DNA of 64,000 bases from Clostridiales bacterium (lineage in GTDB: Bacteria; Bacillota; Clostridia; Saccharofermentanales; Saccharofermentanaceae): positions 124,001 to 188,000 of the forward strand of contig JAFZKB010000030.1 in assembly GCA_017551865.1 (NCBI GenBank), given 5' to 3'. The first letter of the stretch is position 1; the number at the start of each line of letters is the position of its first letter. The position numbers and the translations under genes are program-made. Shown here one piece after another: positions 1 to 9,876 of this stretch. The notes beneath the pieces are model-generated. The model saw only the letters and a list, made by a program, of their open reading frames with translations. It was not told the origin of the DNA and searched no databases.

Positions 1-859
1 CTTTCTTTCCGGGATCGCTGCGATAACAGGCATCTTCGTGATCTACTATGCCGCGATGGGCGGACTTTCCGATTTTATCGGCACCTACTTTACTTTTAAT
101 CTCCGCTACGGCGGAAAGAGCGACTGGCTCCCGCACTATATGCGCTACTGGATCCCGTTTTCGACCCAGGCCGTCACGACGATCCTGTTCCTGCTTGCTA
201 CAGCGACTTTCTATCTCGGCTATAAGGCAGCAAAAGAAGGAAAGAAACAGAAGCTTGTCTGCTTTGTCCTTGGTGCGATCGTCTATGTCTTCATCACGTC
301 GCCTGCGATCTACTATTACACGTTTATCGTGCTTTTGCCGATCTACATGTACGGCATCCCGTTTCCGGCCGAGATCCTTCTCAACCGCAGCAAGGACACC
401 AAACTCGGGAAACCTGCGATCGCGTCATTTTTCGCGATCCCGGTAGTGATCTCTTTTCTGGTAAATATCCTCATTATGCCGTCAGTCCCGTGGAAGCCGA
501 TCCCGTTTGAGGAGAAGATGAGAGAATATGCAGACGCGCATCCCTCTGCCACTTACGCATTCTTTTTGAGCAGCAAGGCCGCGTGTCCTATGTTTTATGA
601 CCTCACGACCGAGGTCCCGAACTTTAAATATTTCTTCCTTCCGCCGCGCGCGACGGAGGAGATGGAATTTGAGCAGATGGTCAGCATCGGTAAAGGCGAA
701 CCGGACGTAATTGTCGTTCCCAACCCGCAGCAGCAGGAAGAAGGGATCATGCAGAGCTTTTACGAGTTCTTCGAAAGCTACGGCTACGAGTTCTACTGCG
801 AGGGCGACGGCTACCAGTACGATCTTTATTTCCGCATCTATGTAAAATCGGAGGGTTAA
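1..859 (+). CDS. GT-C-type membrane glycosyltransferase-like protein, C-terminal part (5' truncated)
   Basis: The reading frame is open from base 2 to a TAA at 857-859, so the gene begins before the window and only its C-terminal part is seen. The fragment has about four hydrophobic membrane segments followed by a soluble tail of roughly 120 residues. It aligns by eye along its whole length with the next gene (shared elements such as YYAAMGGLSDFIGTYF versus FYAANGALSDFIDAYF, and PNFKYFFLP versus PNFKYFYMP), so the two are tandem paralogues. By that link it is likely an integral-membrane, lipid-linked-sugar-dependent glycosyltransferase of the ArnT/PMT-like group. The catalytic N-terminal loop lies outside the window, so activity cannot be judged. 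The stop is 3 bases before the next start, with that gene's ribosome binding site inside this gene, which suggests an operon. Confidence 0.8.
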   Translation, partial: FLSGIAAITGIFVIYYAAMGGLSDFIGTYFTFNLRYGGKSDWLPHYMRYWIPFSTQAVTTILFLLATATFYLGYKAAKEGKKQKLVCFVLGAIVYVFITSPAIYYYTFIVLLPIYMYGIPFPAEILLNRSKDTKLGKPAIASFFAIPVVISFLVNILIMPSVPWKPIPFEEKMREYADAHPSATYAFFLSSKAACPMFYDLTTEVPNFKYFFLPPRATEEMEFEQMVSIGKGEPDVIVVPNPQQQEEGIMQSFYEFFESYGYEFYCEGDGYQYDLYFRIYVKSEG

Positions 860-862
860 GTT

Positions 863-2377
863 ATGGACGATATTTCTCTTAATGAAAAGAAAGCGGACCG
901 GCTGATCCTCTTTTCGCTTGTGATCCTCGGGGTCTTCCTGACCCTTCTCGTGAGCCCCTTCTCGCCAATCTACCGCTACTGCTTCGAACCGGACGAGATC
1001 TGCTATCAGATCATGTCCAGGGGGCTTCTTTCGGGAAAAGTACCGTACCGGGATCTTTTCGATCATAAGGGTCCTCTGACGTATCTGATCTACGCACTCG
1101 GACTTCTCCTGTCGGGCAAAGCCACATGGGGCATCTGGATCCTCTTCACGCTTGTGAACATCGGGATCTTCGCACTTTTATATAAGAGCCTGCGTGTGTT
1201 TTTGTCATGGCAGCGATCGCTCGTCGGAACCGCCATCATGCTGGCGCTGCTGTTTTTAAAGAGCAATCCGATCTACGCAAGCGGCAGCAAACCGGATCAC
1301 TTCATTCTCCTTCTTCTTCTTCTGTCTGAGTATCTTGTTCTCATCCGTCTGAAGGATTACACTTCTGCGACGGACAAAAAGCTCTTCTCGGTCCCCGATA
1401 TGTTTCTTCTGGGACTTCTTTGCGGCGGCGTCTTTATGCTCAAGCTCAATGTCTGCATCTACTATCTGCTGTTCATCGGTTTTTATTTTCTCTTTCTTCT
1501 CATAAAGAAGATGGGAAAAGCATTCTTTTCTTCCTGTGGTGCTTTTCTCGGCGGAATCGCGGTCGTATCCGTGCCGTTTTTCATCTTCTATGCCGCAAAC
1601 GGTGCGCTCTCGGATTTCATCGATGCGTATTTTCTTTTTAATTCAAAATATGCGAAAAACGGCGGTCTGAAACTGCACTTCGAGAGAGGCTGGATCGATC
1701 CGGAAAACCAGATCACGATCGTTGTTTTATTCCTTCTTCTGGTGATCGGGTCCCTCCTTTTCTTAAACTCCCAAAAGCAGAAAAAACAGAGCCTGATCTG
1801 CATCGTGCTCGGGTTTGTCACTTACTTTTCGATGAGTCTTCCTGAGGTATTCGCCTATTCCTTCGTGCTTTTAGTGCCGCTTTATATCCTCGCGATCGGC
1901 TATGTCGCGGATATTCTCGTGGCGCTTCTTTCTGAGAAGGTCGCCATTGCTGTTTCTCTGGCGGTTCTTCTCTTCGCGCTTTCCAACTTCACGATCTTCC
2001 AGGTCTTCCTGACCCCGCCGATCGAGAAGGAAAAGACAGCTTTTGAGGCAGCTTTTGAGACATACTACGACAGCCACCCGGATGCCACATGTCTTTACTT
2101 TACAAATCTTTGTGACGAGTTCTTCTATGACTTCGGACACGAAAGCCCGAACTTCAAGTACTTCTACATGCCGCGTGAAGCGACGATCGACATCTATAAC
2201 GAACAGGTCAGATATATCCGTCAGAAACTTCCATCCGTCGTAGCACTCTACTGCTCTCCAAGCACGGATGAAGAGCTTCTGACGAAGATCCAGATATTCT
2301 TAATGGAGAACGATTACGAGCTGTATTTCGACGATCACGAAAACTCCCGTTACTATGCATACGTCAGAAAGGAGTAG
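863..2377 (+). CDS. GT-C-type polytopic membrane glycosyltransferase-like protein
   Basis: 504 residues with about ten membrane-spanning segments. After the first one the outside loop carries FEPDEICYQ and PYRDLFDHKGPLTYL (residues 41-74). An acidic pair (Asp44-Glu45) followed by PYRDxFDHKGP is typical of the PMT_2/RgtA-D-like GT-C superfamily, which moves sugars from polyprenyl-phosphate donors outside the membrane. The C-terminal ~120 residues are soluble. ATG at 863 is preceded by GGAGGG. It is the second of two tandem paralogues and is followed after 6 bases by a radical SAM gene, so all three are probably co-transcribed. Donor and acceptor cannot be read from sequence. It is uncharacterised but clearly a membrane transferase-type protein, and may belong with the surface-polymer genes further right. 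Confidence 0.85.
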   Translation: MDDISLNEKKADRLILFSLVILGVFLTLLVSPFSPIYRYCFEPDEICYQIMSRGLLSGKVPYRDLFDHKGPLTYLIYALGLLLSGKATWGIWILFTLVNIGIFALLYKSLRVFLSWQRSLVGTAIMLALLFLKSNPIYASGSKPDHFILLLLLLSEYLVLIRLKDYTSATDKKLFSVPDMFLLGLLCGGVFMLKLNVCIYYLLFIGFYFLFLLIKKMGKAFFSSCGAFLGGIAVVSVPFFIFYAANGALSDFIDAYFLFNSKYAKNGGLKLHFERGWIDPENQITIVVLFLLLVIGSLLFLNSQKQKKQSLICIVLGFVTYFSMSLPEVFAYSFVLLVPLYILAIGYVADILVALLSEKVAIAVSLAVLLFALSNFTIFQVFLTPPIEKEKTAFEAAFETYYDSHPDATCLYFTNLCDEFFYDFGHESPNFKYFYMPREATIDIYNEQVRYIRQKLPSVVALYCSPSTDEELLTKIQIFLMENDYELYFDDHENSRYYAYVRKE

Positions 2378-2383
2378 TGTCTT

Positions 2384-3994
2384 ATGAATTTTCTTCTTGT
2401 GGCCATCAATGCAAAATACATTCATTCCAACCCCGCGGTCTTCTCGCTGCGGTCTTACGCCGACCGGGTCTATCCCGGTGTGACCTCGATCTACGAAAGC
2501 ACCATCAATAACCCTCTGCACACGATCCTTTCCGATATCTGCGACCAGAAACCGGACGCCATCGGCTTTTCGACCTATATCTGGAACATCGGGATCATAA
2601 GAAAACTTCTAAACGACCTTCCGAAGGTCCTTCCCAATACGGATATCTGGCTCGGCGGTCCTGAGGTTTCGTACCATTACGAGAGCCTGTTTTCGGAGTA
2701 TCCCTGTATCCGCGGCATCATCGTAGGCGAGGGGGAAAGTGCTTTTACCAGGATCGTAGGACAGTATGTCCGCTCCATGAAGATCGTCCTCGAAGAAGGC
2801 GACGACACGATCAATATCTCCAAGCCAGTGATCGGAGATCCCGATTTTTCCGATATTCCGAACGTTGCCCTGCGCGAGCGTCCGAGCATCATCGGAAGCG
2901 AGCTTTCGGATATGGACTCCCTGCCGTTCATTTACGAAGAAGGCATGCGCGAGTTTTCGCACCGTATCGTGTATTATGAGTCTTCGAGAGGATGCCCCTA
3001 CCGTTGCAGTTATTGTCTTTCCGCAGTAGATAAGACGGTACGCTTCCGAAGCCTCCCGTTCGTTTTCCGTGACCTTCAGTTCTTCCTCGAGGAAGGGATC
3101 CCGCAGGTCAAGTTCATCGACCGGACTTTCAACAGCGACAAGGAACGTGCCAAAGCCATCTGGACTTACATTCACGAGCACGACAACGGCAAGACCAATT
3201 TCCACTTTGAGATCGCGGCAGATCTTCTCGACAAGGAATCGATCGATCTTCTTCGGAAGATGCGTCCCGGTCAGGTGAAGCTCGAGATCGGAGTTCAGAC
3301 GACTAACACCGATACGCTGCAGGCGATAAACCGCCCGATGACGATCAGAAAGCTCAGCAAGGCAGTTGAGAAACTTTCTAAAAACGGCAATCTCATCCTT
3401 CATCTCGACCTGATCGCAGGTCTTCCGTATGAGGGATTCCGTTCTTTCCGGAATTCTTTCAATGACGTGTATGCGCTTCGTCCTACACAGCTTCAGCTGG
3501 GATTTCTGAAAGTCTTAAAAGGTGCGCCGATCGAAGACGAATGCGAGAAGTTTGGTATCGTCCGTTCTTCCGATCCGCCATATGAAGTCCTCTCCACAAG
3601 ATGGCTCCGTTTCGACGAGCTGTGCGAACTCAAAAACATCGAGGAAATGGTGGAGCTTTTCTATAACACGCATCAGTTCGACCATACGCTTGCGCTTCTT
3701 CTTAAAGCCTTCGATACGCCTTTTGATCTTTTCCATGCGCTGGCGGATTTCTATAAGGAAAAAGATCTGTTCCATATCACTCCGGCCAGGAGCAGAAGAT
3801 ACGAGATCCTCCTTTCTTTCGTAGAAGAAAAGACGACGCTATATATCGAGGAGATCCGTGAAGCATTAACTCTCGACTTCTATCTGCGGGAAGTGCCGAA
3901 GAGCCGTCCGGACTTCGTAAAAGAGGTACCTGAAAAGGGCCGCATCGACATCAGTCAACGCGACCCTGTTACCGGTAACTTTATTCTTCTTTAA
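2384..3994 (+). CDS. B12-binding domain radical SAM protein (DUF4080-type)
   Basis: 536 residues. The N-terminal ~130 residues look like a cobalamin-binding Rossmann domain (MNFLLVAINAKYIHSNPAV start, IWLGGPEVS, GEGESAF). The radical SAM domain follows with the CxxxCxxC cluster motif CPYRCSYC (Cys204, Cys208, Cys211). The C-terminal ~170 residues match the DUF4080 type often joined to this architecture. Such enzymes use a 4Fe-4S cluster, SAM and often cobalamin for methylations or rearrangements of unactivated carbon; the substrate of this subgroup is not known to me. The ribosome binding site AAGGAG overlaps the end of the preceding gene, placing it in the glycosyltransferase operon. It converges on the next gene with only 15 bases between, and I see no clear terminator there. 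Confidence 0.85.
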   Translation: MNFLLVAINAKYIHSNPAVFSLRSYADRVYPGVTSIYESTINNPLHTILSDICDQKPDAIGFSTYIWNIGIIRKLLNDLPKVLPNTDIWLGGPEVSYHYESLFSEYPCIRGIIVGEGESAFTRIVGQYVRSMKIVLEEGDDTINISKPVIGDPDFSDIPNVALRERPSIIGSELSDMDSLPFIYEEGMREFSHRIVYYESSRGCPYRCSYCLSAVDKTVRFRSLPFVFRDLQFFLEEGIPQVKFIDRTFNSDKERAKAIWTYIHEHDNGKTNFHFEIAADLLDKESIDLLRKMRPGQVKLEIGVQTTNTDTLQAINRPMTIRKLSKAVEKLSKNGNLILHLDLIAGLPYEGFRSFRNSFNDVYALRPTQLQLGFLKVLKGAPIEDECEKFGIVRSSDPPYEVLSTRWLRFDELCELKNIEEMVELFYNTHQFDHTLALLLKAFDTPFDLFHALADFYKEKDLFHITPARSRRYEILLSFVEEKTTLYIEEIREALTLDFYLREVPKSRPDFVKEVPEKGRIDISQRDPVTGNFILL

Positions 3995-4009
3995 AGATGG
4001 ATCCGGCAA

Positions 4010-5833
4010 TTAAGTTGCTTTTGCGAACTTGTATGCTGTCGCATCACCCACGATGAGGTTTCCCTTGCTATCCTTGTGATAAGCGTAGATCCAATAGAAA
4101 TTCCACTCGGTCTTACTGGCCTTCTTATCGGTGTACGTCACGGTCGAACCGCCAAGCTGGGCGATAAAGTGGTACGTGCCGCTCTGCGTCTTGCCGTAGA
4201 TCAGGTAGCCGTCTGCCGCCGTCGCCTTGGCCCAGGTAAGTTTTACGCCTCCGCGCACACCGGTCGCGGCGAAGCTCTTTACTGCCGGGCAGTATCCCTT
4301 TGCAAATACATATTTTCCGCAGGCACCCGGATACATCTTGCCGGTGGACTTATCCTTAAGACACGGGAATACCCAGTAGAAGTTATATTCCGTATCCAGC
4401 GCGGCTGTATCCGTAAAGGAAGTACCCGTCGATGTTCCGACATATCCGTACTTACCATTCTTCTGCCCGTAGATCAGGTAGCAGTTCGCTCCCGGAGTCG
4501 CCTTCCAGCTTAATGTGACTCTCTTCTTTCCGGAATTCACCGCCTTAACGCCGGTGATCTTTGCATCTGCCCAGCGGGTCGTATAGGCACCCATGGGAGA
4601 AACGGAATAGAAACGGACCTGCCCGTCCCCGTTGGTGACATACCACGTGGCTTTTCCGTTATAAAGGATCGGCCGGCAGTCCGAGAGCATGCCGTCCTGC
4701 GTATAGGCATTCGTCAGTTTTTTACCGTTTCCGTCCACGAAGATGTACTCGATCTTCTGAGTGGAAGAACTGCCGTACATAACTTCCCAGATCACCATAT
4801 AGCGGTTGTCTGCGACCTTCAGGATACGCGGCGTGGACGCATAGGACTTCCCGGCACCGGTATTATACTTCGTCGTCAGCCATGTAATGTTCGATGAGGT
4901 CAGCGCCTTGTTGGCAAAAGCCACACCGACATTTCTCGGAGTCGAGAAAGATCCGTCCTGATTGTCCTGATTAAAGGCGACCAGATAGCCGGACGAGGTC
5001 TCCACCAGTCCGCCCAGCGAGGTTCCGGTATTGTTGTCTCCGACAGCGCCGACGCAATTTACGACGATACGGTCAGAGTTTGAAGAGATCGTTTCTTTTC
5101 CGGCACCGGCGGTAAATCGGGACATGATGATGCCGCGCGGATATGCGTCACCGTGATCAGCTGCCATGAGGTCACCATTTGACGCAGCGACGATGCACTG
5201 GTTGAAGGAATGAGAAACATATCCTCCGCCACTGCTGACCTGATAGAAAGAATAGGTCATCGTCATATCGCTTTCACGGACCGCCATAGTCATGCAGGCC
5301 TGGTGATGGTAACCGTCGCTGGATTTATACATCTCATGACAGGTACGGATGTAAAGCATGCCTTTGGCTTCCGTACAGTCCAGAGATCCGAAAGAAAACG
5401 GATTGTAGGTGTTCGCACCGCGAAGTGTTGCCTGTCCGAGTCGCTGCCAGGTCTTCGAATACTTGATGACGCGGACGACTTCCGCACCATCGTAATCATC
5501 CGGGTTGTTCTCTCCCTCGATGAGGAAGTTGTAGGAAGCTCCCGCGTAGAACCCGCCGAACTTTGAAAGCTCAAGTTCGATCGTACGCGTGTTCTTCAGT
5601 GAATAGGCGGAATCGTAGTCTTCGACCACAACACCAGTTCCGGGAATATACTCGACACGGGTTAGACCGCCTGAACTGTTCGCATACAGGTAGGAATAGA
5701 CCGGTCTATACCATGAAGTATAGTTCTCGTTTCCCGCATTGTTGGAACCGGCCGGGGCGGCGAAGATCGCCGTCGGCAGCGCCAGGATCACCACCAGTGC
5801 GAGGAGAATGATTCTGCTGATGTGTTTTTTCAT
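4010..5833 (-). CDS. Secreted beta-propeller-like protein with two C-terminal Fn3-like repeats
   Basis: 607 residues from ATG at 5833, chosen because GGGGAG lies just upstream and the protein then starts with a normal signal peptide (MKKHISRIILLALVVILA, cleavage near FAAPAG). Residues ~50-420 are rich in short beta-type stretches with Gly/Ser/Asn turns, like a propeller or sialidase-like fold, but no known catalytic motif is visible. The last ~190 residues hold two Fn3-like repeats of about 90 residues (GVKLTW, GYLIYG, FTDT/YTDKKAS, FYWVF/FYWIY), the same module that ends the three tandem proteins at 25497-32855. Likely extracellular or cell-wall bound. The function of the propeller part is unknown. 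It lies downstream of putP on the same strand, 87 bases away. Confidence 0.8.
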   Translation of the reverse strand: MKKHISRIILLALVVILALPTAIFAAPAGSNNAGNENYTSWYRPVYSYLYANSSGGLTRVEYIPGTGVVVEDYDSAYSLKNTRTIELELSKFGGFYAGASYNFLIEGENNPDDYDGAEVVRVIKYSKTWQRLGQATLRGANTYNPFSFGSLDCTEAKGMLYIRTCHEMYKSSDGYHHQACMTMAVRESDMTMTYSFYQVSSGGGYVSHSFNQCIVAASNGDLMAADHGDAYPRGIIMSRFTAGAGKETISSNSDRIVVNCVGAVGDNNTGTSLGGLVETSSGYLVAFNQDNQDGSFSTPRNVGVAFANKALTSSNITWLTTKYNTGAGKSYASTPRILKVADNRYMVIWEVMYGSSSTQKIEYIFVDGNGKKLTNAYTQDGMLSDCRPILYNGKATWYVTNGDGQVRFYSVSPMGAYTTRWADAKITGVKAVNSGKKRVTLSWKATPGANCYLIYGQKNGKYGYVGTSTGTSFTDTAALDTEYNFYWVFPCLKDKSTGKMYPGACGKYVFAKGYCPAVKSFAATGVRGGVKLTWAKATAADGYLIYGKTQSGTYHFIAQLGGSTVTYTDKKASKTEWNFYWIYAYHKDSKGNLIVGDATAYKFAKAT

Positions 5834-5920
5834 GTTTTCTCCCCTTTTACCGCATACGCGAATGTGTTTCAAACAGGTCTACGGCACTTCAAGATACGGT
5901 TCTTTTTGCGCGGAAACAGG

Positions 5921-7468
5921 TTACTTTCCGCAATCTGCCTTGACTTCGTCGAAGGTCTTGATGAGGCTTTCGTCCGGAGCCTTGGTCGCAAGACTTACCA
6001 CAACGATAAAGATCGAAGCGACGATGAATGCCGGCAGGAGTTCATAGATATTGAGGATCGTGTCCGCAAACTGTACGCGGATGACGAACTTCCAGATGAA
6101 GATGGTCGCACCACCGGTGACCATACCGGCGATCGCGCCCCACTTGTTGGTTCTCTTCCAGAAGAGTCCGAAAAGAACCAGCGGTCCGAAGACGGCACCG
6201 AATCCTGCCCATGCGAAGGATACGATACGGAATACGGAACTGCTCGGATCGAGTGCGAGGAAGACCGCGATCACGGAGATCACGATAACGCAGATACGAG
6301 CGAGCCACATGCCCTTCTTCTCGGAAAGCTTCTTGCCGAATGTCTCCTGAACGAGGTTCTGGGAGATGGAGGAAGCCGCCGCGAGGAGCTGGGAGTCCGC
6401 GGTGGACATGGTCGATGCGAGGATACCTGCGAGGATGACACCGCCGACAAATGCCGGAATGTAACCGTGGGAGGCGATCCACTTCGCTACGTCAACGATG
6501 ATTGTCTCTGCAGCAGAGGCGTTCTCATAGGCCGGAGCTACGCCCTGCTGAACGAGGGAAAAGCCGACGATACCAATCAGGACAGCAATACCCATGGAGA
6601 TCACTACCCAGATAGATGCCACGCGGCGGGAAAGCTTTAACTTCTTCTTATCTTCGATAGCCATGAAGCGCAGGAGGATGTGCGGCATACCGAAATAGCC
6701 GAGGCCCCATGCCAGTGTCGAAGCAACCGGAAGAGCTCCATAGCTGCCGACTTTGCCGGACGCCACGTCGAAGCCCTTGAAGACATCGAGGTAACCATCG
6801 AGATTTCTTACGTTATCGAAAACATGACCAAAACCATTGGTCGCTGCTTCGCCGACACCCAGAACGACGAGGAGCGCCACTGTCATGATGATGGACTGGA
6901 TAAAGTCAGTTGTGGATGCTGCGAGGAAGCCGCCGAGCGTGCAGTACACGACGATGACGATCGCACTTAAGATCATGGCTGTCGAATAGGAAATATCAAA
7001 CAGCGAGGAGAACAGCTTGCCGCAGGCCGCAAAGCCGGAGGCTGTATATGGGATAAAGAATACGACGATAAAGAGCGCCGCAATCAGCGTGATGATGTGC
7101 TTATCGTCTCCGAAACGCTTGGAGAAAAAGTCCGGGAGCGTAACGGCGTTCACCTTGCTGGTATAGACGCGGAGTCTCTTTGCGACGAAGAGCCAGTTAA
7201 GATAGGTTCCGATCGCAAGACCCACGGCTGTCCAGAAAGCCTCCGGAATACCGGTCATCAGGGCAACTGCCGGAAGACCCATGAGAAGCCAGGAACTCAT
7301 GTCCGATGCCTCTGCACTCATGGCCGTTACGATCGGGCCGAGCTTTCTGCCGCCAAGGTAGAAATCGTCTGTGTTCTTGTTTTTCTTGCTGAATACTGCA
7401 CCGATGACGACCATCATGACAAGGTATACACCGATTGCGATCATAATTACAATGTTGGTTGTAGTCAT
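5921..7468 (-). CDS. putP: Sodium/proline symporter PutP
   Basis: 515 residues with 13 predicted membrane helices, the normal size for PutP of the sodium:solute symporter family. Family signatures include DDFYLGGRKLGPIVTAMSAE near the N-terminus (Na+-site region), SDMSSWLLMGLPA, and the late segment GGVILAGILASTMSTADSQL, the SSS hallmark with Ser/Thr sodium ligands. It imports L-proline with Na+ across the cytoplasmic membrane. The start has AGGGGTG as ribosome binding site, and that site can be fully base-paired with an upstream leader element (separate entry), suggesting translational control. The upstream GH95 gene is 82 bases away on the same strand; there is no obvious functional tie. 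Confidence 0.95.
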   Translation of the reverse strand: MTTTNIVIMIAIGVYLVMMVVIGAVFSKKNKNTDDFYLGGRKLGPIVTAMSAEASDMSSWLLMGLPAVALMTGIPEAFWTAVGLAIGTYLNWLFVAKRLRVYTSKVNAVTLPDFFSKRFGDDKHIITLIAALFIVVFFIPYTASGFAACGKLFSSLFDISYSTAMILSAIVIVVYCTLGGFLAASTTDFIQSIIMTVALLVVLGVGEAATNGFGHVFDNVRNLDGYLDVFKGFDVASGKVGSYGALPVASTLAWGLGYFGMPHILLRFMAIEDKKKLKLSRRVASIWVVISMGIAVLIGIVGFSLVQQGVAPAYENASAAETIIVDVAKWIASHGYIPAFVGGVILAGILASTMSTADSQLLAAASSISQNLVQETFGKKLSEKKGMWLARICVIVISVIAVFLALDPSSSVFRIVSFAWAGFGAVFGPLVLFGLFWKRTNKWGAIAGMVTGGATIFIWKFVIRVQFADTILNIYELLPAFIVASIFIVVVSLATKAPDESLIKTFDEVKADCGK

Positions 7469-7471
7469 AAT

Positions 7472-7520
7472 TCACCCCTCACTTTCAAAACAACTTCATA
7501 TTAGCAGAAATGAGGGGTGA
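7472..7520 (-). promoter_or_regulatory. Leader hairpin that can hide the putP ribosome binding site
   Basis: On the transcript of putP, TCACCCCTCA (rc of 7511-7520) is followed after 29 bases by its exact complement TGAGGGGTGA (rc of 7472-7481), three bases before the ATG. The second arm contains the ribosome binding site. The 10-bp GC-rich stem would block ribosome access unless opened by a factor, by temperature or by a competing fold. The pairing is seen directly; the regulatory role is inferred. Confidence 0.55.
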
Positions 7521-7550
7521 TTACTAGAGGAAAGCGCGTAAAATAAGGGT

Positions 7551-9764
7551 TTATTCGAGTTCAAACCGTATGACTTTTCCGTCCTGCCACTCTAAAACCT
7601 TCACGGTCTTTCCTCCCCGGACACGAAGTCCTTCCACAATGCCGTGTTTTTCCCACGCTTTCGGCAGTGCCGGCAGAAGGCGGATCTTCTCTTCGTGGCT
7701 CTGGATCAGCATCTCGGCGATGCCGGCTGTCGCACCGAAGTTACCGTCGATCTGAAACGGCGGATGATTATCGAAAAGATTCGGCAGCGTCTGCTCTGAT
7801 ATGAGCGTCATAAGGTTAGAAAAGGCCTTCTCTCCCTCCTGAAGACGCGCATACATATTGATGATCCACGCCCGGCTCCAGCCACTGTGCCCGCCGCCGT
7901 GACTTAATCTTCTCTCGATGGTCCTTCCCGCCGCGGAAAACAGTTCCGGCGTTTTCTCCTTCGTAATTGCGGATCCCGGATAGAGCGCGAAAAGCTGGGA
8001 GATGTGGCGGTGGCCGATCTCCTCTTCGTCATAATCTTCATTCCACTCCATGATCTGCCCGTGCTTTCCGATCCGGATCGGGGCGATGCGGGAAAGGACT
8101 TTTTCGGCGCGATCTGCGATAGATATGCTTCTGTCTTTATCTTCCGGGGCGCCATTATCAACTGCGCCGCCATCTACACTTTCCGCCGCGATTCCGAGGA
8201 TCTTCTCCGCATTAATACACGCACAAAGAAGCTCCGTGATGATCTGGTTATCCATGGATGCGCCTTTACAGATCACGCCTTTTTCGCCACCGGGAAGGAT
8301 GTATGTATTTTCGGGAGACAGCGTCGGACAGGTCACCAGGTATTCCCCGTCACTGATCAGATAATCCATAAGGAATTCCGCCGCCTCGCGCATGAGGTAG
8401 TAATTCTCATTAAGAAAATTCCTATCCTGCGTGAAAAGATACTGTTCCCAGACATGAAGTGACAGCCAGGCGCCGCCCATGACCCAGTAACTTGAACTGA
8501 TGCAGACATCCTGCGGCGCCGTGTCCGCCCAGATATCAGTATTGTGGTGCGCCATAAAGCCGCCGCATCCGTACATCTCCCTGGCCGTTTTTCTTCCGCT
8601 GTCACGGACTCTCTTAAGAAGCGAGATCAGCGGTTCCTGGCATTCGGCAAGGTTGGTAACAAGCGCCGGCCAGTAATTCATCTCGGTGTTGATATTGATC
8701 GTAAAACGGCTTCCCCAGACAGGTGCAAAATCCTGATTCCAGATCCCCTGCAGATTCGCCGGAAGCGAGCCCGGACGGGAACTTGAGATCAAGAGATATC
8801 TTCCGAACTGGAAGAACCTCTCCACCTCTTCTTGCCCGTCGATCTTAAGTTTTACGCGGTCAAAGAGCGCGCGGTGATCTTCCACATGCTCCTGATAAAG
8901 CTTCTCCCACGGGAACTTGGAGACAGCCGCCATTCGGGTCATGACAGAAGAAACAGGATCTTCTTCCCGGAATGTAGTATCCGCACAGAGGATAAGGAGA
9001 GCTTCATCCGCACCCAGCACACGGGTCGTATTTCCGATGACTTCGGTCCTTCCGCCTTTACTCAAAACTTTTACGCCTAAGACCATCTTGACGCCGTTAG
9101 CGCCGCCTGAGGTCGCCTCCATGAGCTGGATCCCGTCAGGCAAAGCACGGATGCTGTCGCAGAAACCGTTATAGCACTGTCTCCGGATGGTCTGTTTCTG
9201 ATACGGGATCTCCTCCCATGGTTTTCCGGCACCACGGCTGAGCTGGGTGTGAAAACTGAGAGATCCGGGCCGGTCGGCCGTCAGATGGATGATCATGGCA
9301 TTTTGCGGGAAACTTGCGATCACTTCCCTCGTATACGTCACGCCGCCCATGGTAAAGCATGTCGTCACTGTCGCATGGGAAAGGTCGAGTTCACGATGGT
9401 AGTTACTGTACGCCATCTCCTCCCCGTCGAACTCGATATAGAGATTGCCGAGCGGCTCGTAATGCCGCTGTTCCTCGGGGATGCCCGAAAGGGCAAATGT
9501 ACATAGTTCCTGCGCTTCCCGGATCTTCCCGTCGAGGATAAGCTTCCGGATCTTCGGAAGATACTCTTTCGCCGAAGGATTGATCCTGTTTTGCGGGCCG
9601 CCGTACCAGACAGAATCTTCATTGAGCTGGATGCGCTCGGTATAAGGCAGACCAAACACCATGCCGCCAAGTTTTCCGTTTCCTACGGGAAGCGCCTCTT
9701 CCCAGGACTTTGCCGGAGAAGCAAAAGAGATTTTCATCGCATCCATACTTTTTTGATTATCCAT
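7551..9764 (-). CDS. Glycoside hydrolase family 95 (alpha-L-fucosidase / alpha-L-galactosidase type)
   Basis: 737 residues, full length for GH95. The N-terminal beta-sandwich starts with [21 protein letters not shown] and contains [15 protein letters not shown], the most recognisable family signature. The (alpha/alpha)6 barrel carries [22 protein letters not shown] and the active-site segment [16 protein letters not shown]95 enzymes remove terminal alpha-1,2-linked L-fucose or L-galactose from plant or host glycans by inversion. No signal peptide is seen, so it probably acts on imported oligosaccharides in the cytoplasm. The start is uncertain: ATG at 9764 has AGGTG close upstream, a GTG at 9770 lies in frame, and further ATGs follow. 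It has its own promoter, next to the 41-bp repeat that bounds the foreign segment. Confidence 0.92.
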   Translation of the reverse strand: MDNQKSMDAMKISFASPAKSWEEALPVGNGKLGGMVFGLPYTERIQLNEDSVWYGGPQNRINPSAKEYLPKIRKLILDGKIREAQELCTFALSGIPEEQRHYEPLGNLYIEFDGEEMAYSNYHRELDLSHATVTTCFTMGGVTYTREVIASFPQNAMIIHLTADRPGSLSFHTQLSRGAGKPWEEIPYQKQTIRRQCYNGFCDSIRALPDGIQLMEATSGGANGVKMVLGVKVLSKGGRTEVIGNTTRVLGADEALLILCADTTFREEDPVSSVMTRMAAVSKFPWEKLYQEHVEDHRALFDRVKLKIDGQEEVERFFQFGRYLLISSSRPGSLPANLQGIWNQDFAPVWGSRFTININTEMNYWPALVTNLAECQEPLISLLKRVRDSGRKTAREMYGCGGFMAHHNTDIWADTAPQDVCISSSYWVMGGAWLSLHVWEQYLFTQDRNFLNENYYLMREAAEFLMDYLISDGEYLVTCPTLSPENTYILPGGEKGVICKGASMDNQIITELLCACINAEKILGIAAESVDGGAVDNGAPEDKDRSISIADRAEKVLSRIAPIRIGKHGQIMEWNEDYDEEEIGHRHISQLFALYPGSAITKEKTPELFSAAGRTIERRLSHGGGHSGWSRAWIINMYARLQEGEKAFSNLMTLISEQTLPNLFDNHPPFQIDGNFGATAGIAEMLIQSHEEKIRLLPALPKAWEKHGIVEGLRVRGGKTVKVLEWQDGKVIRFELE

Positions 9765-9811
9765 TTTCACCTATTGACCGCCATTGAAGCTCCCACAATC
9801 TTCTGATATTG

Positions 9812-9821
9812 ATTATACCAA
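9812..9821 (-). promoter_or_regulatory. Promoter of the GH95 gene (extended -10)
   Basis: Reading leftwards, TGGTATAAT gives a perfect -10 hexamer (rc of 9812-9817) with the TGn extension, about 45 bases before the GH95 start. The -35 region falls in the 41-bp repeat beginning at 9830 and is poor, as is usual for extended -10 promoters. The foreign segment therefore adjoins this promoter. Confidence 0.6.
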
Positions 9822-9829
9822 TTTTGTTT

Positions 9830-9870
9830 ACCAATGAATGTCCGAGAATTCTAAGATAATGCTATATGCT
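9830..9870 (+). repeat. 41-bp direct repeat, left copy
   Basis: A 41-base sequence beginning ACCAATGAATGTCCGAG recurs at 13507-13547 in the same orientation with 39 of 41 bases identical; the first 30 bases are identical. The two copies bracket about 3.65 kb of foreign-looking DNA. This copy covers the -35 region of the GH95 promoter. It may be an attachment-site duplication or an interspersed repeat of the genome. Confidence 0.75.
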
Positions 9871-9876
9871 ACCGAT

